Shown: positions 26,818-35,824, numbered from the stretch's first letter. The stretch: 64,000 nucleotides of DNA from Competibacter_A sp002352125 (GCA_035441325.1 DAOROA010000009.1:22562-86561), one strand, 5' to 3'. Program-made: numbers and translations. The notes: generated by a model from the sequence alone, not told the origin.

Positions 26818-27051
26818 ATGACCATTTGCATCAAGTATTTTGCCAGTCTACGCGACCGGATAGGCCGCGCCGAAGATCGGCTCGACACGCCGGGCGAGCT
26901 AACTGTCGCGGCGGTTTGGGCGGCCCTGTGGCCGGAAACGCCGTTGCCCCCGAATACGCTGGCGGCGGTGAATATGGAATACGCCAGCTTGGAGCAGATC
27001 GTGTGCGACGGCGACGAAGTGGCATTTTTTCCGCCGGTGACGGGAGGTTAG
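26818..27051 (+). CDS. moaD: Molybdopterin synthase sulfur carrier subunit MoaD
   Basis: This 77-residue ubiquitin-fold protein carries sulfur as a C-terminal thiocarboxylate to make molybdopterin. It ends in FFPPVTGG, the required Gly-Gly. ATG 26818 is chosen for the family start MTICIKYFASLRD and AGGA upstream; in-frame codons before it are not conserved. moaE follows after three bases. Confidence 0.95.
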   Translation: MTICIKYFASLRDRIGRAEDRLDTPGELTVAAVWAALWPETPLPPNTLAAVNMEYASLEQIVCDGDEVAFFPPVTGG

Positions 27052-27054
27052 CGT

Positions 27055-27492
27055 GTGAAAGTCGAATTGCGAGACTCGGCCTTCGATCCGCTGGCAGAGT
27101 TGGGATTTTATCGGACCGATTCGAGCGTACCGCAAGGCCAGTACGGCGCGACGGCCATCTTCATCGGGACGATGCGCGATTACAATGAAGACCAATCGGT
27201 CAGCCGGATGACGCTGGAGCATTATCCCGGCATGACCGAGCGGCATTTGCGGCGGATCGTCGAAACCGCTGGCCAGGAATGGCCGTTGCTGGACGCCCTC
27301 GTGATTCATCGGATCGGTGAATTGCAGCCGAACGACCCCATCGTGCTGGTGGCGGTCTGGTCGGCGCATCGGGCGGCAGCGTTCGCCGCATGCCGGTTCA
27401 TCATCGAAGAGTTGAAAGCGAAGGCACCGTTTTGGAAGCGCGAGGCGACCGTCGCCGGCCCGCGCTGGGTGGCGCACAACACGCCGGGTTGA
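27055..27492 (+). CDS. moaE: Molybdopterin synthase catalytic subunit MoaE
   Basis: MoaE transfers two sulfurs from MoaD to precursor Z (cPMP). The 145 residues contain FIGTMRDYNED, LEHYPGMTE, the IHRIGEL strand and the active-site lysines in LKAKAPFWKRE. It starts with GTG at 27055, with GGGAGG seven bases upstream inside the end of moaD. moaA and moaC are not in the window. Confidence 0.96.
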   Translation: MKVELRDSAFDPLAELGFYRTDSSVPQGQYGATAIFIGTMRDYNEDQSVSRMTLEHYPGMTERHLRRIVETAGQEWPLLDALVIHRIGELQPNDPIVLVAVWSAHRAAAFAACRFIIEELKAKAPFWKREATVAGPRWVAHNTPG

Positions 27493-27543
27493 ACGGCCGG
27501 TTTCACCGATGCGTTCTGGCGGGCTATCCGTTATGCTGCCCGA

Positions 27544-28182
27544 ATGAACGAACCTGCACCCAACCCCCTTATCGCCCGCCGCTTCCGGGGTTTCCTCCCG
27601 GTCATCGTGGATGTCGAGACTGGCGGCATCAATGCCCAGACCGATGCCTTGCTGGAAATCGCTGCCGTGCTCATCCGCATGGACTGGCAAGGATATTTAT
27701 ATCCTGCCGGTACGTTGGCCCATCATGTTCAACCATTTCCCGGCGCACGGCTGGACCCTGCCTCGATGGCCGTGAACAACATCGATCCCGACCATCCGTT
27801 CCGCTTCGCGGTGCCGGAGCGCGAAGCGCTGGAGGCCGTTTTTCGGGAAGTGCGGCGGGAAGTCCGGGAGACTGGTTGCACCCGCGCTATCCTGGTCGGC
27901 CATAACGCCTTTTTCGATTTGGCGTTTCTGAACGCGGCGGTGGCTCGCACCAAAATCAAGCGCAATCCCTTTCATCCCTTCAGCAGCTTCGACACCGTAT
28001 CGTTGGCGGGCTTGGCCTACGGCCAGACGGTGCTGGCCCGGGCGCTACAAGCGGCCGGCATTCGCTGGGACGAGCGCGAGGCGCATTCGGCGATTTACGA
28101 CGCCGAACGCACGGCGGAGCTGTTTTGCCAGATCGTCAACCGTTGGCAAGAGATAGGCGGTTGGATGCCGGCGGACGATTAA
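27544..28182 (+). CDS. rnt: Ribonuclease T
   Basis: RNase T trims 3' ends of tRNA and other stable RNAs. The DEDDh exonuclease residues are all visible: DVETGG near 23, GHNAFFDLAF near 119-128, and the late HSAIYDAE near 180. Length of 212 is normal. The stop overlaps the stop of the convergent ygfZ gene by three shared bases. Confidence 0.97.
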   Translation: MNEPAPNPLIARRFRGFLPVIVDVETGGINAQTDALLEIAAVLIRMDWQGYLYPAGTLAHHVQPFPGARLDPASMAVNNIDPDHPFRFAVPEREALEAVFREVRREVRETGCTRAILVGHNAFFDLAFLNAAVARTKIKRNPFHPFSSFDTVSLAGLAYGQTVLARALQAAGIRWDEREAHSAIYDAERTAELFCQIVNRWQEIGGWMPADD

Positions 28183-29234
28183 TCCGCCGCTTCGAAAGCA
28201 TACGGCAGGGATTCCAGCCGCAGCACTGGGCCATCGGCATCGCTCAAATGGAGCGTTCCCCGTTCCGCGCACTCGATCAGTGCCACTGCCAGCACCGCGT
28301 AACCACCGCCGGGATACCGGCAGGCATCGACCAATCGGCCGGGGCTTTGGCTGGCGTCGGCTTGCGGCGAAAACAGCGGATCGCCGGGACGGGGCGGAGT
28401 AGGGGATTCCACGCGAGCGAGATACATCCGCCGCTTCAGCTTGCCCAGATAATGGGTGCGCGCCACGACTTCCTGTCCGGTGTAACAGCCTTTTTTGAAG
28501 CTGATGCCGTCCAGCAATTCCAGATTCATCATCTGCGGCACGAATGCCTCTGCGGTTTCCGGATACACTGCCGGGATGCCGGCCAATAAATCCAGCAAGC
28601 ACCACGCTTCGGTGCCGGCCGGTGTGAGATAGGGCGCCAGCGCGTTCCACGCCGCTTGGATCTCCGGCACCGATCCGTGCAGTTCGTATCGCGGTATCGC
28701 TCCGGGCAGACGAATAGTGGTGGTATCGTTCGAGTGCAGCACATCACCTGCTGCCATCCCCGCTACGGAATCCGCTACTTGCGCGGCGAGTAGACGTGTG
28801 GTGTTGGATCCGGCGATCCCGATTCGCGCTAGGGTATCGCTGGCGTCGTCCAACGTGGTTTTGGCTCTCAATACGTACTTGCGCAATCGGACGAGGGTTG
28901 GTTCCACCATCGAACGCGGCAATTCTAGATAATGATCATCCCCGCGCCGAAACAGCCGGAAACTGGCCAACGCCCGGCCCTTTGGGCTGCAATACGCGCC
29001 GATCGAGCTATGTTCCGGTATGGCTTGCCGCACGTCGCAGGTGAGTTGCCCCTGAAGGAACGTTTCACTGTCGGGTCCACGCACGACGATCAGGCCAAGA
29101 TGCGACAAGTCACAACAAATGTCGCCGGATAACGCCGCGTGCAATTCGGCTTCCACCTGGCCGAAATGCGATACGCGGTCTGTCGCCAACGCGGCGCCAG
29201 CCCGTTCGAGAAATGCTCGCCAATCTGCGTTCAT
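28179..29234 (-). CDS. ygfZ: tRNA-modifying/folate-binding protein YgfZ
   Basis: YgfZ is a GcvT-like folate protein needed for some Fe-S enzymes and for tRNA modification. The signature KGCYTGQE with its conserved Cys is present near residue 247. ATG 29234 is used since it gives the family start MNADWRAFLE; the longer open frame upstream has no conserved content. It is divergent from the sdh operon, which makes sense for an Fe-S related protein next to an Fe-S enzyme. Confidence 0.93.
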   Translation of the reverse strand: MNADWRAFLERAGAALATDRVSHFGQVEAELHAALSGDICCDLSHLGLIVVRGPDSETFLQGQLTCDVRQAIPEHSSIGAYCSPKGRALASFRLFRRGDDHYLELPRSMVEPTLVRLRKYVLRAKTTLDDASDTLARIGIAGSNTTRLLAAQVADSVAGMAAGDVLHSNDTTTIRLPGAIPRYELHGSVPEIQAAWNALAPYLTPAGTEAWCLLDLLAGIPAVYPETAEAFVPQMMNLELLDGISFKKGCYTGQEVVARTHYLGKLKRRMYLARVESPTPPRPGDPLFSPQADASQSPGRLVDACRYPGGGYAVLAVALIECAERGTLHLSDADGPVLRLESLPYAFEAAD

Positions 29235-29315
29235 GCGATGAAATCCCGTTATTTTTTCAGTTCTTATGAACTGATCTGCCCCAAGTTTGCGCCTGCGCCC
29301 ACATCCGCCGATTCG

Positions 29316-29344
29316 TTGCGTTCGAAGGCTACGAACGGCATAAT
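29316..29344 (+). promoter_or_regulatory. Candidate sigma-70 promoter for the sdh operon
   Basis: TTGCGT (29316-29321) and CATAAT (29339-29344) are separated by 17 bases. The -10 matches five of six consensus bases, the -35 only three. It lies in the gap between divergent ygfZ and the SdhAF4-like gene, 140 bases before the latter. Confidence 0.35.
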
Positions 29345-29483
29345 ACCCATAAGAATATAGACCGAAATGCCCCACTGCTGTACTAGGGTACGACGCCTGA
29401 AATTCTCCCGGTAATACCATCGGCGGATGGAGCAAGGATAGTCAGCCACCGCCTCCCTCAACCTGCTTTTTTGGTGAGTTGTC

Positions 29484-29657
29484 ATGAACAAGAATGACAC
29501 AGAGACAACGCTGCCACCGCAGCAGCCCGCCCCGACCTCCGACCCGTTCCAACAAGCCGAGAAACCCAAAAAACCTCTGGAATTCGGCGGTCCCAAAGGG
29601 CTCGAACCCACCCGTTACGGCGATTGGGAGAAAGCCGGCCGCTGCATCGATTTTTAA
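29484..29657 (+). CDS. SdhAF4-like succinate dehydrogenase assembly factor (DUF1674)
   Basis: This 57-residue gene encodes a DUF1674 protein: a low-complexity Pro/Lys N-terminus, then EFGGPKG, and the C-terminal signature PTRYGDWEKAGRCIDF. In eukaryotes SDHAF4 binds flavinylated SdhA and protects it before complex assembly; bacterial DUF1674 proteins are its homologues. The position directly before sdhC supports the same role. The ATG at 29484 follows a weak ribosome site (GGTGAG). The next gene is 166 bases away. Confidence 0.85.
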   Translation: MNKNDTETTLPPQQPAPTSDPFQQAEKPKKPLEFGGPKGLEPTRYGDWEKAGRCIDF

Positions 29658-29823
29658 CACATCCCCCTCGCGCGGCGCGTGCCCGGCACCGAGCTGATCG
29701 TTGCTCGATCCCGTCGTTTCCGTTGTGGTGTTTTCCGAAATGAGGGTAGCATTCCCGGTGATTTTTTGCGTCGCACAATACAAAGAGCACTTTCTTCGTC
29801 ACTAAGTAACTGAGGAGAAACAT

Positions 29824-30210
29824 ATGTCAGCCAACAAACGGCCGTTGTCGCCGTTCATGATCGGACCTTATTACAGGCCGCAAATGACCTCGGTACTATC
29901 CATCACCCACCGCGCCACCGGAGCCGGCTTGGTGGTTGGCACGTTGCTGCTGGTGTATTGGCTGGCCGCCGCTGCGCTCGGTCCCGAAGCCTATAAGCAC
30001 GCCCAGGCCATACTGGGGTCGATGCTTGGACAACTCTTGCTGTTCCTGTGGACTTGGTCGTTGTTTTATCACATGGCCAACGGTATCCGTCACTTGTTCT
30101 GGGACGCCGGCTGCGGTCTCGAATTGAAAGACGCCGCCAAATCCGGCTGGTGGGTGGTGTGGTCCTCCGTCGTTTTGACTTTCCTGTGCTGGTTGATCGC
30201 CGCGCCTTGA
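29824..30210 (+). CDS. sdhC: Succinate dehydrogenase cytochrome b556 subunit
   Basis: This membrane anchor binds heme b and ubiquinone. The 128 residues have three hydrophobic helices. The family start RPLSPFMIGPYYRPQMTS, the SITHRATG motif and the heme-ligand region FYHMANGIRHLFWD are clear. GAGGAG precedes the ATG. It is followed by sdhD after 11 bases. Confidence 0.97.
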   Translation: MSANKRPLSPFMIGPYYRPQMTSVLSITHRATGAGLVVGTLLLVYWLAAAALGPEAYKHAQAILGSMLGQLLLFLWTWSLFYHMANGIRHLFWDAGCGLELKDAAKSGWWVVWSSVVLTFLCWLIAAP

Positions 30211-30221
30211 GGAGAAACATC

Positions 30222-30599
30222 ATGAGTATTCGCACCCCCCTCGCTCGTGTTCGCGGTCTTGGCACTGCCAAAGACGGTACTCACCATTGGTGGATGCAGC
30301 GCGTTACGTCCATCGCTCTGGTGCCGTTGGTGCTGTGGTTCGTCGTTTCCATGCTGTCGTATTCCCACGCCGACTACGAGACGTTCCAGCATTGGCTGAG
30401 CAATCCGATCAACGCCGGATTGATGGTAACGCTTTTGTTCACGGTGTTTTATCACGCCAAGCTGGGCATGCAGGTCATCTACGAGGACTACGTCCGGCCG
30501 GAATGGGTCATGTACGCCGCCCTGCTTGTGACGCAGTTCGTGCTGTTTTTGCTGGGCGCCATTTCCATCGTCGCCGTGCTGAAGATCGCACTGGCCTGA
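30222..30599 (+). CDS. sdhD: Succinate dehydrogenase hydrophobic membrane anchor subunit
   Basis: The second anchor subunit has 125 residues, three membrane helices, HHWWMQRVTSIAL at the start and FYHAKLGMQVIYEDYV with the heme-ligand His. ATG 30222 is set by AGGAG seven bases before it; the open frame continues further upstream inside sdhC but in a shadow frame. Confidence 0.97.
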   Translation: MSIRTPLARVRGLGTAKDGTHHWWMQRVTSIALVPLVLWFVVSMLSYSHADYETFQHWLSNPINAGLMVTLLFTVFYHAKLGMQVIYEDYVRPEWVMYAALLVTQFVLFLLGAISIVAVLKIALA

Positions 30600-30625
30600 C
30601 GCCCACCACCGGAGGCTGAGGTTTC

Positions 30626-32416
30626 ATGTCCAACGCATACAAATTGATTCATCATAATTACGACGTGGTCGTGGTGGGTGCCGGCGGTGCCGGATTGCGC
30701 GCCACCTTTGGCATGGCCCAGAAGGGTCTAAAAACGGCCTGTCTGACCAAGGTTTTCCCGACTCGCAGCCATACCGTAGCGGCCCAGGGTGGTATGTCGG
30801 CGGCGCTTGCCAACATGGGTCAGGACATGTGGCAATGGCACATGTACGACACCGTGAAGGGTTCCGACTGGCTGGGCGACCAGGACGCCATCGAGTACAT
30901 GTGCCGCGAGGCGGTGCCGGCGGTCATCGAGCTGGAACACTACGGTGTTCCGTTCTCTCGCACCGAAGAGGGCAAGATTTATCAGCGGCCGTTCGGCGGT
31001 ATGACCACCAACTACGGTGAAGGTATCGCCCAACGTACCTGCGCCGCTGCCGACCGCACCGGCCACGCGATCCTGCACACCTTGTATCAGCAGGCGCTCA
31101 AGCACGACGCCGAGTTCTTCATCGAATATTTCGCGCTGGATTTGATCATGGACGACGACGGCGCTTGTCGCGGCGTGGTGGCCTGGGATCTGGCCGACGG
31201 CACGCTGCACATCTTCCGTGCCCATCAGACCGTCTTGGCCACCGGCGGCTACGGTCGCGCCTATTTCTCGGCCACCTCCGCTCACACCTGCACCGGCGAC
31301 GGCAATGGCATGGTGTTGCGCGCCGGTCTGCCGTTGCAGGACATGGAGTTTACTCAATTCCACCCGACTGGCATCTACGGCTCCGGCTGTTTGATGACCG
31401 AAGGCTGTCGCGGTGAAGGCGGCTATCTGACCAATTCCAACGGCGAGCGCTTCATGGAGCGTTACGCGCCCAACGCCAAAGACTTGGCTTCTCGCGACGT
31501 GGTCAGCCGCTCGATGACCATCGAAATCCGCGAAGGGCGCGGCGTCGGCGAGCACAAGGATCATATCTACCTGCACCTGGAACATCTGGGCGCCGATGTC
31601 ATCAACGAACGGCTGCCCGGCATCGCCGAAACCGCCCGCATCTTCGCCGGCGTGGACGTGACCAAGGAGCCCGCGCCGGTGCTGCCGACCGTGCATTACA
31701 ACATGGGCGGCATTCCGACCAACTATCGCGGCGAGGTGGTCATCCTCAAGGATGGCAATCCCGATCACGTCATTCCCGGCTTGATGGCCATCGGCGAAGC
31801 GGCCTGCGTGTCGGTGCATGGCGCCAACCGCTTGGGTTCCAACTCGCTGCTCGACATCGTGGTATTCGGTCGTGCCGCCGCCATCCGCTGCGCCGAACTG
31901 ATCCAGCCCAACAGCCCGCACGGCGCACTGCCGCAAGCCTCGGTGGACAAGATCGTGGCCCGCTTCGACGGCCTGCGCAACGCCAAGGGCGAAAATCCGA
32001 CTGCCAGCTTGCGGATGCGGATGCAGCGGACCATGCAAAATCACGCGGCCGTGTTCCGCACCGGCGAGTCGATGGCCGAAGGCATTAAGCTGCTGGAGGA
32101 CGTCTATGCCGGTTTCGAGCATGTCGGCGTCAGCGACCGGGGCATGGTTTGGAATTCCGATCTGGTCGAGACGCTGGAGCTGGACAACCTGCTGGAATGC
32201 GCGATGGTGTCCATCAAGTCGGCGATCAACCGGCCCGAGAGCCGCGGCGCGCATGCCCGCGAGGATTATCCAGATCGCGACGACGAGAATTGGATGAAAC
32301 ACACCTTGGCGTGGTTGAGTCCCAAGGGCGATGTGACCATCGATTACCGTCCGGTTCACACCTATACCCTGACCAACGAGGTGGAGTACATTCCGCCCAA
32401 GAAGCGCACGTATTAA
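30626..32416 (+). CDS. sdhA: Succinate dehydrogenase flavoprotein subunit
   Basis: SdhA oxidises succinate to fumarate with covalently bound FAD. The 596 residues show the nucleotide-binding VVGAGGAGLRA, the FAD-linking His in RSHTVAAQGG, the active-site HPTGIYGSG and REGRGVGEHKDHIYL segments, and GANRLGSNSLLDIVVFGRA. Two possible flavinylation or assembly factors, SdhAF4-like and SdhE, are encoded at either end of the same operon. Confidence 0.99.
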   Translation: MSNAYKLIHHNYDVVVVGAGGAGLRATFGMAQKGLKTACLTKVFPTRSHTVAAQGGMSAALANMGQDMWQWHMYDTVKGSDWLGDQDAIEYMCREAVPAVIELEHYGVPFSRTEEGKIYQRPFGGMTTNYGEGIAQRTCAAADRTGHAILHTLYQQALKHDAEFFIEYFALDLIMDDDGACRGVVAWDLADGTLHIFRAHQTVLATGGYGRAYFSATSAHTCTGDGNGMVLRAGLPLQDMEFTQFHPTGIYGSGCLMTEGCRGEGGYLTNSNGERFMERYAPNAKDLASRDVVSRSMTIEIREGRGVGEHKDHIYLHLEHLGADVINERLPGIAETARIFAGVDVTKEPAPVLPTVHYNMGGIPTNYRGEVVILKDGNPDHVIPGLMAIGEAACVSVHGANRLGSNSLLDIVVFGRAAAIRCAELIQPNSPHGALPQASVDKIVARFDGLRNAKGENPTASLRMRMQRTMQNHAAVFRTGESMAEGIKLLEDVYAGFEHVGVSDRGMVWNSDLVETLELDNLLECAMVSIKSAINRPESRGAHAREDYPDRDDENWMKHTLAWLSPKGDVTIDYRPVHTYTLTNEVEYIPPKKRTY

Positions 32417-32428
32417 GGGGACGATGCC

Positions 32429-33205
32429 ATGGCTCAATTCAAACTACCGGCCAATTCCGTCATCGGCAAGGGCAAAACCTACTATGCCGGCGCGGGTGCC
32501 AAGAACGTCAAGCGCTTCCAAATCTACCGTTGGGACCCGGACAGCGGCGAAAACCCGCGCATGGACACCTACGAGGTCGATCTGGCCACCTGCGGCCCGA
32601 TGGTGCTGGACGCGCTGCTCAAGATCAAAAACGAGATGGATCCAACCCTGACCTTCCGCCGCTCCTGCCGCGAGGGTGTCTGTGGTTCCTGCGCGATGAA
32701 CATCGACGGAATCAATACCCTGGCGTGTACCTACGCCATCGGCGACATCAAGGGTGAGGCCAAAATCTATCCGCTGCCGCACATGTCGGTGGTCAAGGAT
32801 CTGGTGCCCGATCTGACCCATTTTTACGCCCAGTACGCCTCGATCAAACCGTGGTTGCAGTCGATTACACCGCCCCCGGAGCGCGAGCGCCTGCAATCCA
32901 AAGAAGACCGCGCCAAGCTGGACGGGCTGTACGAGTGCATCTTGTGCGCCTGCTGCTCCACCAGTTGCCCGAGCTACTGGTGGAACGGTGAGCGCTACCT
33001 CGGTCCTTCGATCCTGCTGCAAGCCTATCGCTGGATCGTGGACAGCCGCGACGAGTTCACCGGCGAACGGTTGGACAATCTGGAAGACCCGTTCCGGCTG
33101 TATCGCTGCCATACCATCATGAACTGCACCAAGACCTGTCCGAAGAGCCTGAATCCCGCGAAAGCCATCGCGGAAATCAAGAAGATGATGGTGGAACGGC
33201 GGTAA
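32429..33205 (+). CDS. sdhB: Succinate dehydrogenase iron-sulfur subunit
   Basis: SdhB carries electrons from FAD to quinone through three clusters. The [2Fe-2S] cysteines are in SCREGVCGSCAMN and the following TLAC. The [4Fe-4S] and [3Fe-4S] ligands are in CILCACCSTSCP and CHTIMNCTKTCPKSLNP. Length of 258 is slightly above the usual 235-240 because of an N-terminal stretch of about 20 residues. Confidence 0.98.
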   Translation: MAQFKLPANSVIGKGKTYYAGAGAKNVKRFQIYRWDPDSGENPRMDTYEVDLATCGPMVLDALLKIKNEMDPTLTFRRSCREGVCGSCAMNIDGINTLACTYAIGDIKGEAKIYPLPHMSVVKDLVPDLTHFYAQYASIKPWLQSITPPPERERLQSKEDRAKLDGLYECILCACCSTSCPSYWWNGERYLGPSILLQAYRWIVDSRDEFTGERLDNLEDPFRLYRCHTIMNCTKTCPKSLNPAKAIAEIKKMMVERR

Positions 33206-33230
33206 GTCGTTACCTGCCCCTTCACTCCCA

Positions 33231-33261
33231 ACCCCTCTCCCGCTCGCGGGCGAGGGGTTTT
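33231..33261 (+). terminator. GC-rich hairpin between sdhB and sdhE
   Basis: ACCCCTC pairs with GAGGGGT, with an inner CCCG/CGGG pairing, and four T follow. The sdhE ribosome site (AGGAG) comes right after, so it could cut expression of sdhE-ygfX relative to sdhCDAB rather than end the operon completely. Confidence 0.6.
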
Positions 33262-33281
33262 GTTTGCAGGAGACGCGGATC

Positions 33282-33527
33282 GTGGATGAACAAATCGGTA
33301 AATTGCGTTGGCGCTGCCGGCGCGGCATGAAAGAGCTGGATCTACTGACGCTGGCTTATCTGGACCGGCATTACCCAACTGCCCCGGCGGAGGAACAACA
33401 AGCCTTCGCAGAATTGCTAGAATTGCAAGATCCGTTGTTGATGAGCTACATGGTTGGGCGGGAAACGCCGGTCGATGTGGTGACTGCCCGTGTCGTCGGC
33501 GTCATGCGAACCTTGCTTAATCCTTGA
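33282..33527 (+). CDS. sdhE: FAD assembly factor SdhE
   Basis: SdhE helps attach FAD covalently to SdhA. The 81-residue product has LRWRCRRGMKELD with the functional RGxxE motif and a C-terminal LQDPLLMSYMVGRETP. GTG 33282 is selected for AGGAG nine bases upstream; a TTG at 33264 is in frame. The end overlaps ygfX by 38 bases. Confidence 0.94.
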   Translation: MDEQIGKLRWRCRRGMKELDLLTLAYLDRHYPTAPAEEQQAFAELLELQDPLLMSYMVGRETPVDVVTARVVGVMRTLLNP

Positions 33528-33945
33528 GCCACAGCCATCGCGATTCCTGCTGATCGGCGATAGCATCGCTCACTTGGCGGCTGGTGTGGCTGTCGTTTTT
33601 TCCGGCGTACTGCTTTGGGTCAAGGTGGGGCTGATCGTCGGAATTATTCTGTCGATAGCCTGGGCCGGTTATCGCTACGGCTATCGCCGCAGTCACGGAT
33701 TCGTCGCGCGCATCGAACTGCTGGACGAGCGGTGGCGGTTGACAACTGGCGATGGCGTAACGCATCGCGCCAGTTTAATCGGTGGTTATGCGCATCCCCG
33801 CATCGTCGTTTTGAACTTTCGCCTGGAAAACCGACAGCGAAAGTCGCTGACGCTGCTGCCGGATTCCACCGATCCCGATACCTTGCGCCGGTTGCGGGTT
33901 TGGTTGCGGACCCGACGGGATGATGCCGAATCGGGTCGGCCGTGA
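33490..33945 (+). CDS. ygfX: YgfX-family membrane protein
   Basis: The 151-residue protein has two membrane helices near 25-60 followed by a cytoplasmic strand-rich part with WRLTTGDG and VLNFRLENRQRKSLTLLPDST. This fits YgfX (also called CptA), the partner of SdhE in many Gammaproteobacteria, earlier proposed to act as a toxin on cytoskeletal proteins. GTG 33490 lies inside sdhE, implying coupled translation. Confidence 0.8.
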   Translation: MSSASCEPCLILEPQPSRFLLIGDSIAHLAAGVAVVFSGVLLWVKVGLIVGIILSIAWAGYRYGYRRSHGFVARIELLDERWRLTTGDGVTHRASLIGGYAHPRIVVLNFRLENRQRKSLTLLPDSTDPDTLRRLRVWLRTRRDDAESGRP

Positions 33946-33976
33946 AGAGGAACGCCGGATTAGAGAGGGGCGCTCA

Positions 33977-35620
33977 CTAATCTCTCCAGTACGGAAGCAC
34001 TTCCGCCCCCGCAAAATTCGTCGGTACCAGCACGGTATCCCGAACCGGCGCTGCCTCGTTGGCCAGAGGATAATCCAAGGTATAGTGCAAGCCCCGGCTT
34101 TCCTTGCGCGCTAGGGCGCTGCGAATGATCAACTCCGCCACCTGTGCCAGATTGCGCAATTCGATCAAGTTGCTGCTGATGCGGAAGTTGCCGTAGTACT
34201 CGTCGATCTCCCGCAACAGCAACTCCACCCGGTTCTGGGCGCGCTGCAGGCGTTTGTTGGTGCGCACGATGCCGACGTAATCCCACATGAACTGGCGCAG
34301 TTCCGCCCAATTGTGGCTAACTACCACCTCTTCGTCGGAATCGGTAACCCGGCTCTCGTCCCACGCCGGCAACGCCGGTGGCGCCGGGGCGCGTTCCAGT
34401 TGGGGGCGGATATCTTCGGCGGCGGCGGCGGCGAATACCAAGCATTCCAGCAGCGAGTTGCTGGCCATCCGATTGGCCCCGTGCAGGCCGGTAAAAGCCA
34501 CCTCGCCGACCGCGTATAACCCCTCTACGTCCGTCCGCGCCCGCAGATCGGTTATCACCCCGCCGCAAGTGTAATGAGCCGCCGGCACCACCGGAATCGG
34601 TTGCCGGGTCATGTCGAAGCCGTACTCCAAGCATTTGGCATAAATGTTGGGAAAGTGATCCTTGACGAAGTTTGCCGGCTTGTGGCTGATATCTAGATAC
34701 ATGCACTCGGCGCCCAGCCGCTTCATCTCGTGGTCGATGGCGCGGGCTACGATGTCGCGGGGAGCCAGCTCCATCCGCGTATCGAAATTCCGCATGAACC
34801 GGGTTCCGTCCGGCAGCAGCAAGTGGCCGCCTTCGCCGCGCACCGCTTCGGAAATCAGGAAATTCTTGGCCTGCGGGTGATACAGGCAAGTCGGGTGGAA
34901 TTGCATGAATTCCATGTTGGCCACCCGGCAGCCCGCTCGCCAGGCCATGGCGATGCCGTCACCGGTGGAGCCGTCCGGATTACTGGAGTACAGGTAGACC
35001 CGGCTGGCGCCGCCCGTGGCGAGCACCACGAATCGAGCGGCGATCACTTCGACCTGGCCGCTGTCGCGGTTCAGCACGTAGGCGCCCAAACAGCGATTGC
35101 CGGCTAACCCCAGCTTGCGGCTGACGATCAGATCAACGACGCTGTGGTGATCGTGCAGGGTGATATTGGGATGCTGGCTGGCCCGTTTCTCCAGGGTGGT
35201 CTGGATGGCGCGGCCGGTGGCGTCGGCGGCGTGGACGATGCGGCGGTGGCTGTGTCCCCCTTCGCGGTGCAGGTGATAATCGGCGCCGCCCTCGGCGTTG
35301 GATTCCATGGTGAACGGGACGCCCTGCTCGCTGAGCCATTCGATCACCGTCCGACCGTGTTCGACGGTAAAGCGAACCGCGTCGGCATGGCACAGGCCCG
35401 CGCCCGCGATCAGAGTATCGTGCAAGTGCGATTCGATGGAGTCTCCAGCATCCAGCACCGCCGACACGCCGCCTTGCGCGTAATAGGTACTGCCTTCGTG
35501 CAAGGGGCCCTTGGCCAAGGCGACGACGCGGGCGGCCTTGGCCAGCCGCAACGCCAGGCTCAGGCCGGCGGCACCGCAACCGATGATTAGAACGTCCGTG
35601 GAGACAAGGGAAGTGGTCAT
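33977..35620 (-). CDS. nadB: L-aspartate oxidase
   Basis: NadB oxidises L-aspartate to iminoaspartate for NAD synthesis. The 547 residues show DVLIIGCGAAGLSLAL at the start, STYYAQGGVSAVL, the active-site MEFMQFHPTCLY segment and HGANRMASNSLLECLVF. ATG 35620 gives the family N-terminus; the open frame runs much further into rpoE, but only as an antisense shadow. It is divergent from rpoE, as in E. coli. Confidence 0.97.
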   Translation of the reverse strand: MTTSLVSTDVLIIGCGAAGLSLALRLAKAARVVALAKGPLHEGSTYYAQGGVSAVLDAGDSIESHLHDTLIAGAGLCHADAVRFTVEHGRTVIEWLSEQGVPFTMESNAEGGADYHLHREGGHSHRRIVHAADATGRAIQTTLEKRASQHPNITLHDHHSVVDLIVSRKLGLAGNRCLGAYVLNRDSGQVEVIAARFVVLATGGASRVYLYSSNPDGSTGDGIAMAWRAGCRVANMEFMQFHPTCLYHPQAKNFLISEAVRGEGGHLLLPDGTRFMRNFDTRMELAPRDIVARAIDHEMKRLGAECMYLDISHKPANFVKDHFPNIYAKCLEYGFDMTRQPIPVVPAAHYTCGGVITDLRARTDVEGLYAVGEVAFTGLHGANRMASNSLLECLVFAAAAAEDIRPQLERAPAPPALPAWDESRVTDSDEEVVVSHNWAELRQFMWDYVGIVRTNKRLQRAQNRVELLLREIDEYYGNFRISSNLIELRNLAQVAELIIRSALARKESRGLHYTLDYPLANEAAPVRDTVLVPTNFAGAEVLPYWRD

Positions 35621-35748
35621 GGCTTGTGAGCGACTCCTCGAATGGGGTATCGTTGCTGGAACGGGGGCCGCCGGAGAGGTTGTAGCCGAGGCCACAAGTT
35701 CATCCCGCCGCTGCATTTTTACACTATAACCAATCCTGGCAGGACTGC

Positions 35749-35776
35749 GAACTAACGAGGCGGGCGTTTGTCTACC
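35749..35776 (+). promoter_or_regulatory. Putative RpoE/AlgU-type autoregulatory promoter of rpoE
   Basis: GAACTA at 35749-35754 matches the sigma-E -35 GAACTT at five of six, and GTCTAC at 35770-35775 matches the -10 GTCTAA at five of six. TCTA begins 16 bases after the -35, the standard AlgU spacing. Transcription would start about 45 bases before the rpoE ATG. A TATAAC at 35725-35730 may be the -10 of an additional housekeeping promoter. Confidence 0.7.
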
Positions 35777-35824
35777 GTCATGGTCGCATGGAGATTGCCA
35801 TTGAGTCGAAAGGGGCCGGCCCGA

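Noticed and set aside
29235..29435. Longer YgfZ start
   Set aside because: The added 67 residues have no similarity to the family and would cover the sdh promoter region.
35768..35824. Longer rpoE start
   Set aside because: It overlaps the predicted RpoE-type -10 site and adds non-conserved residues.
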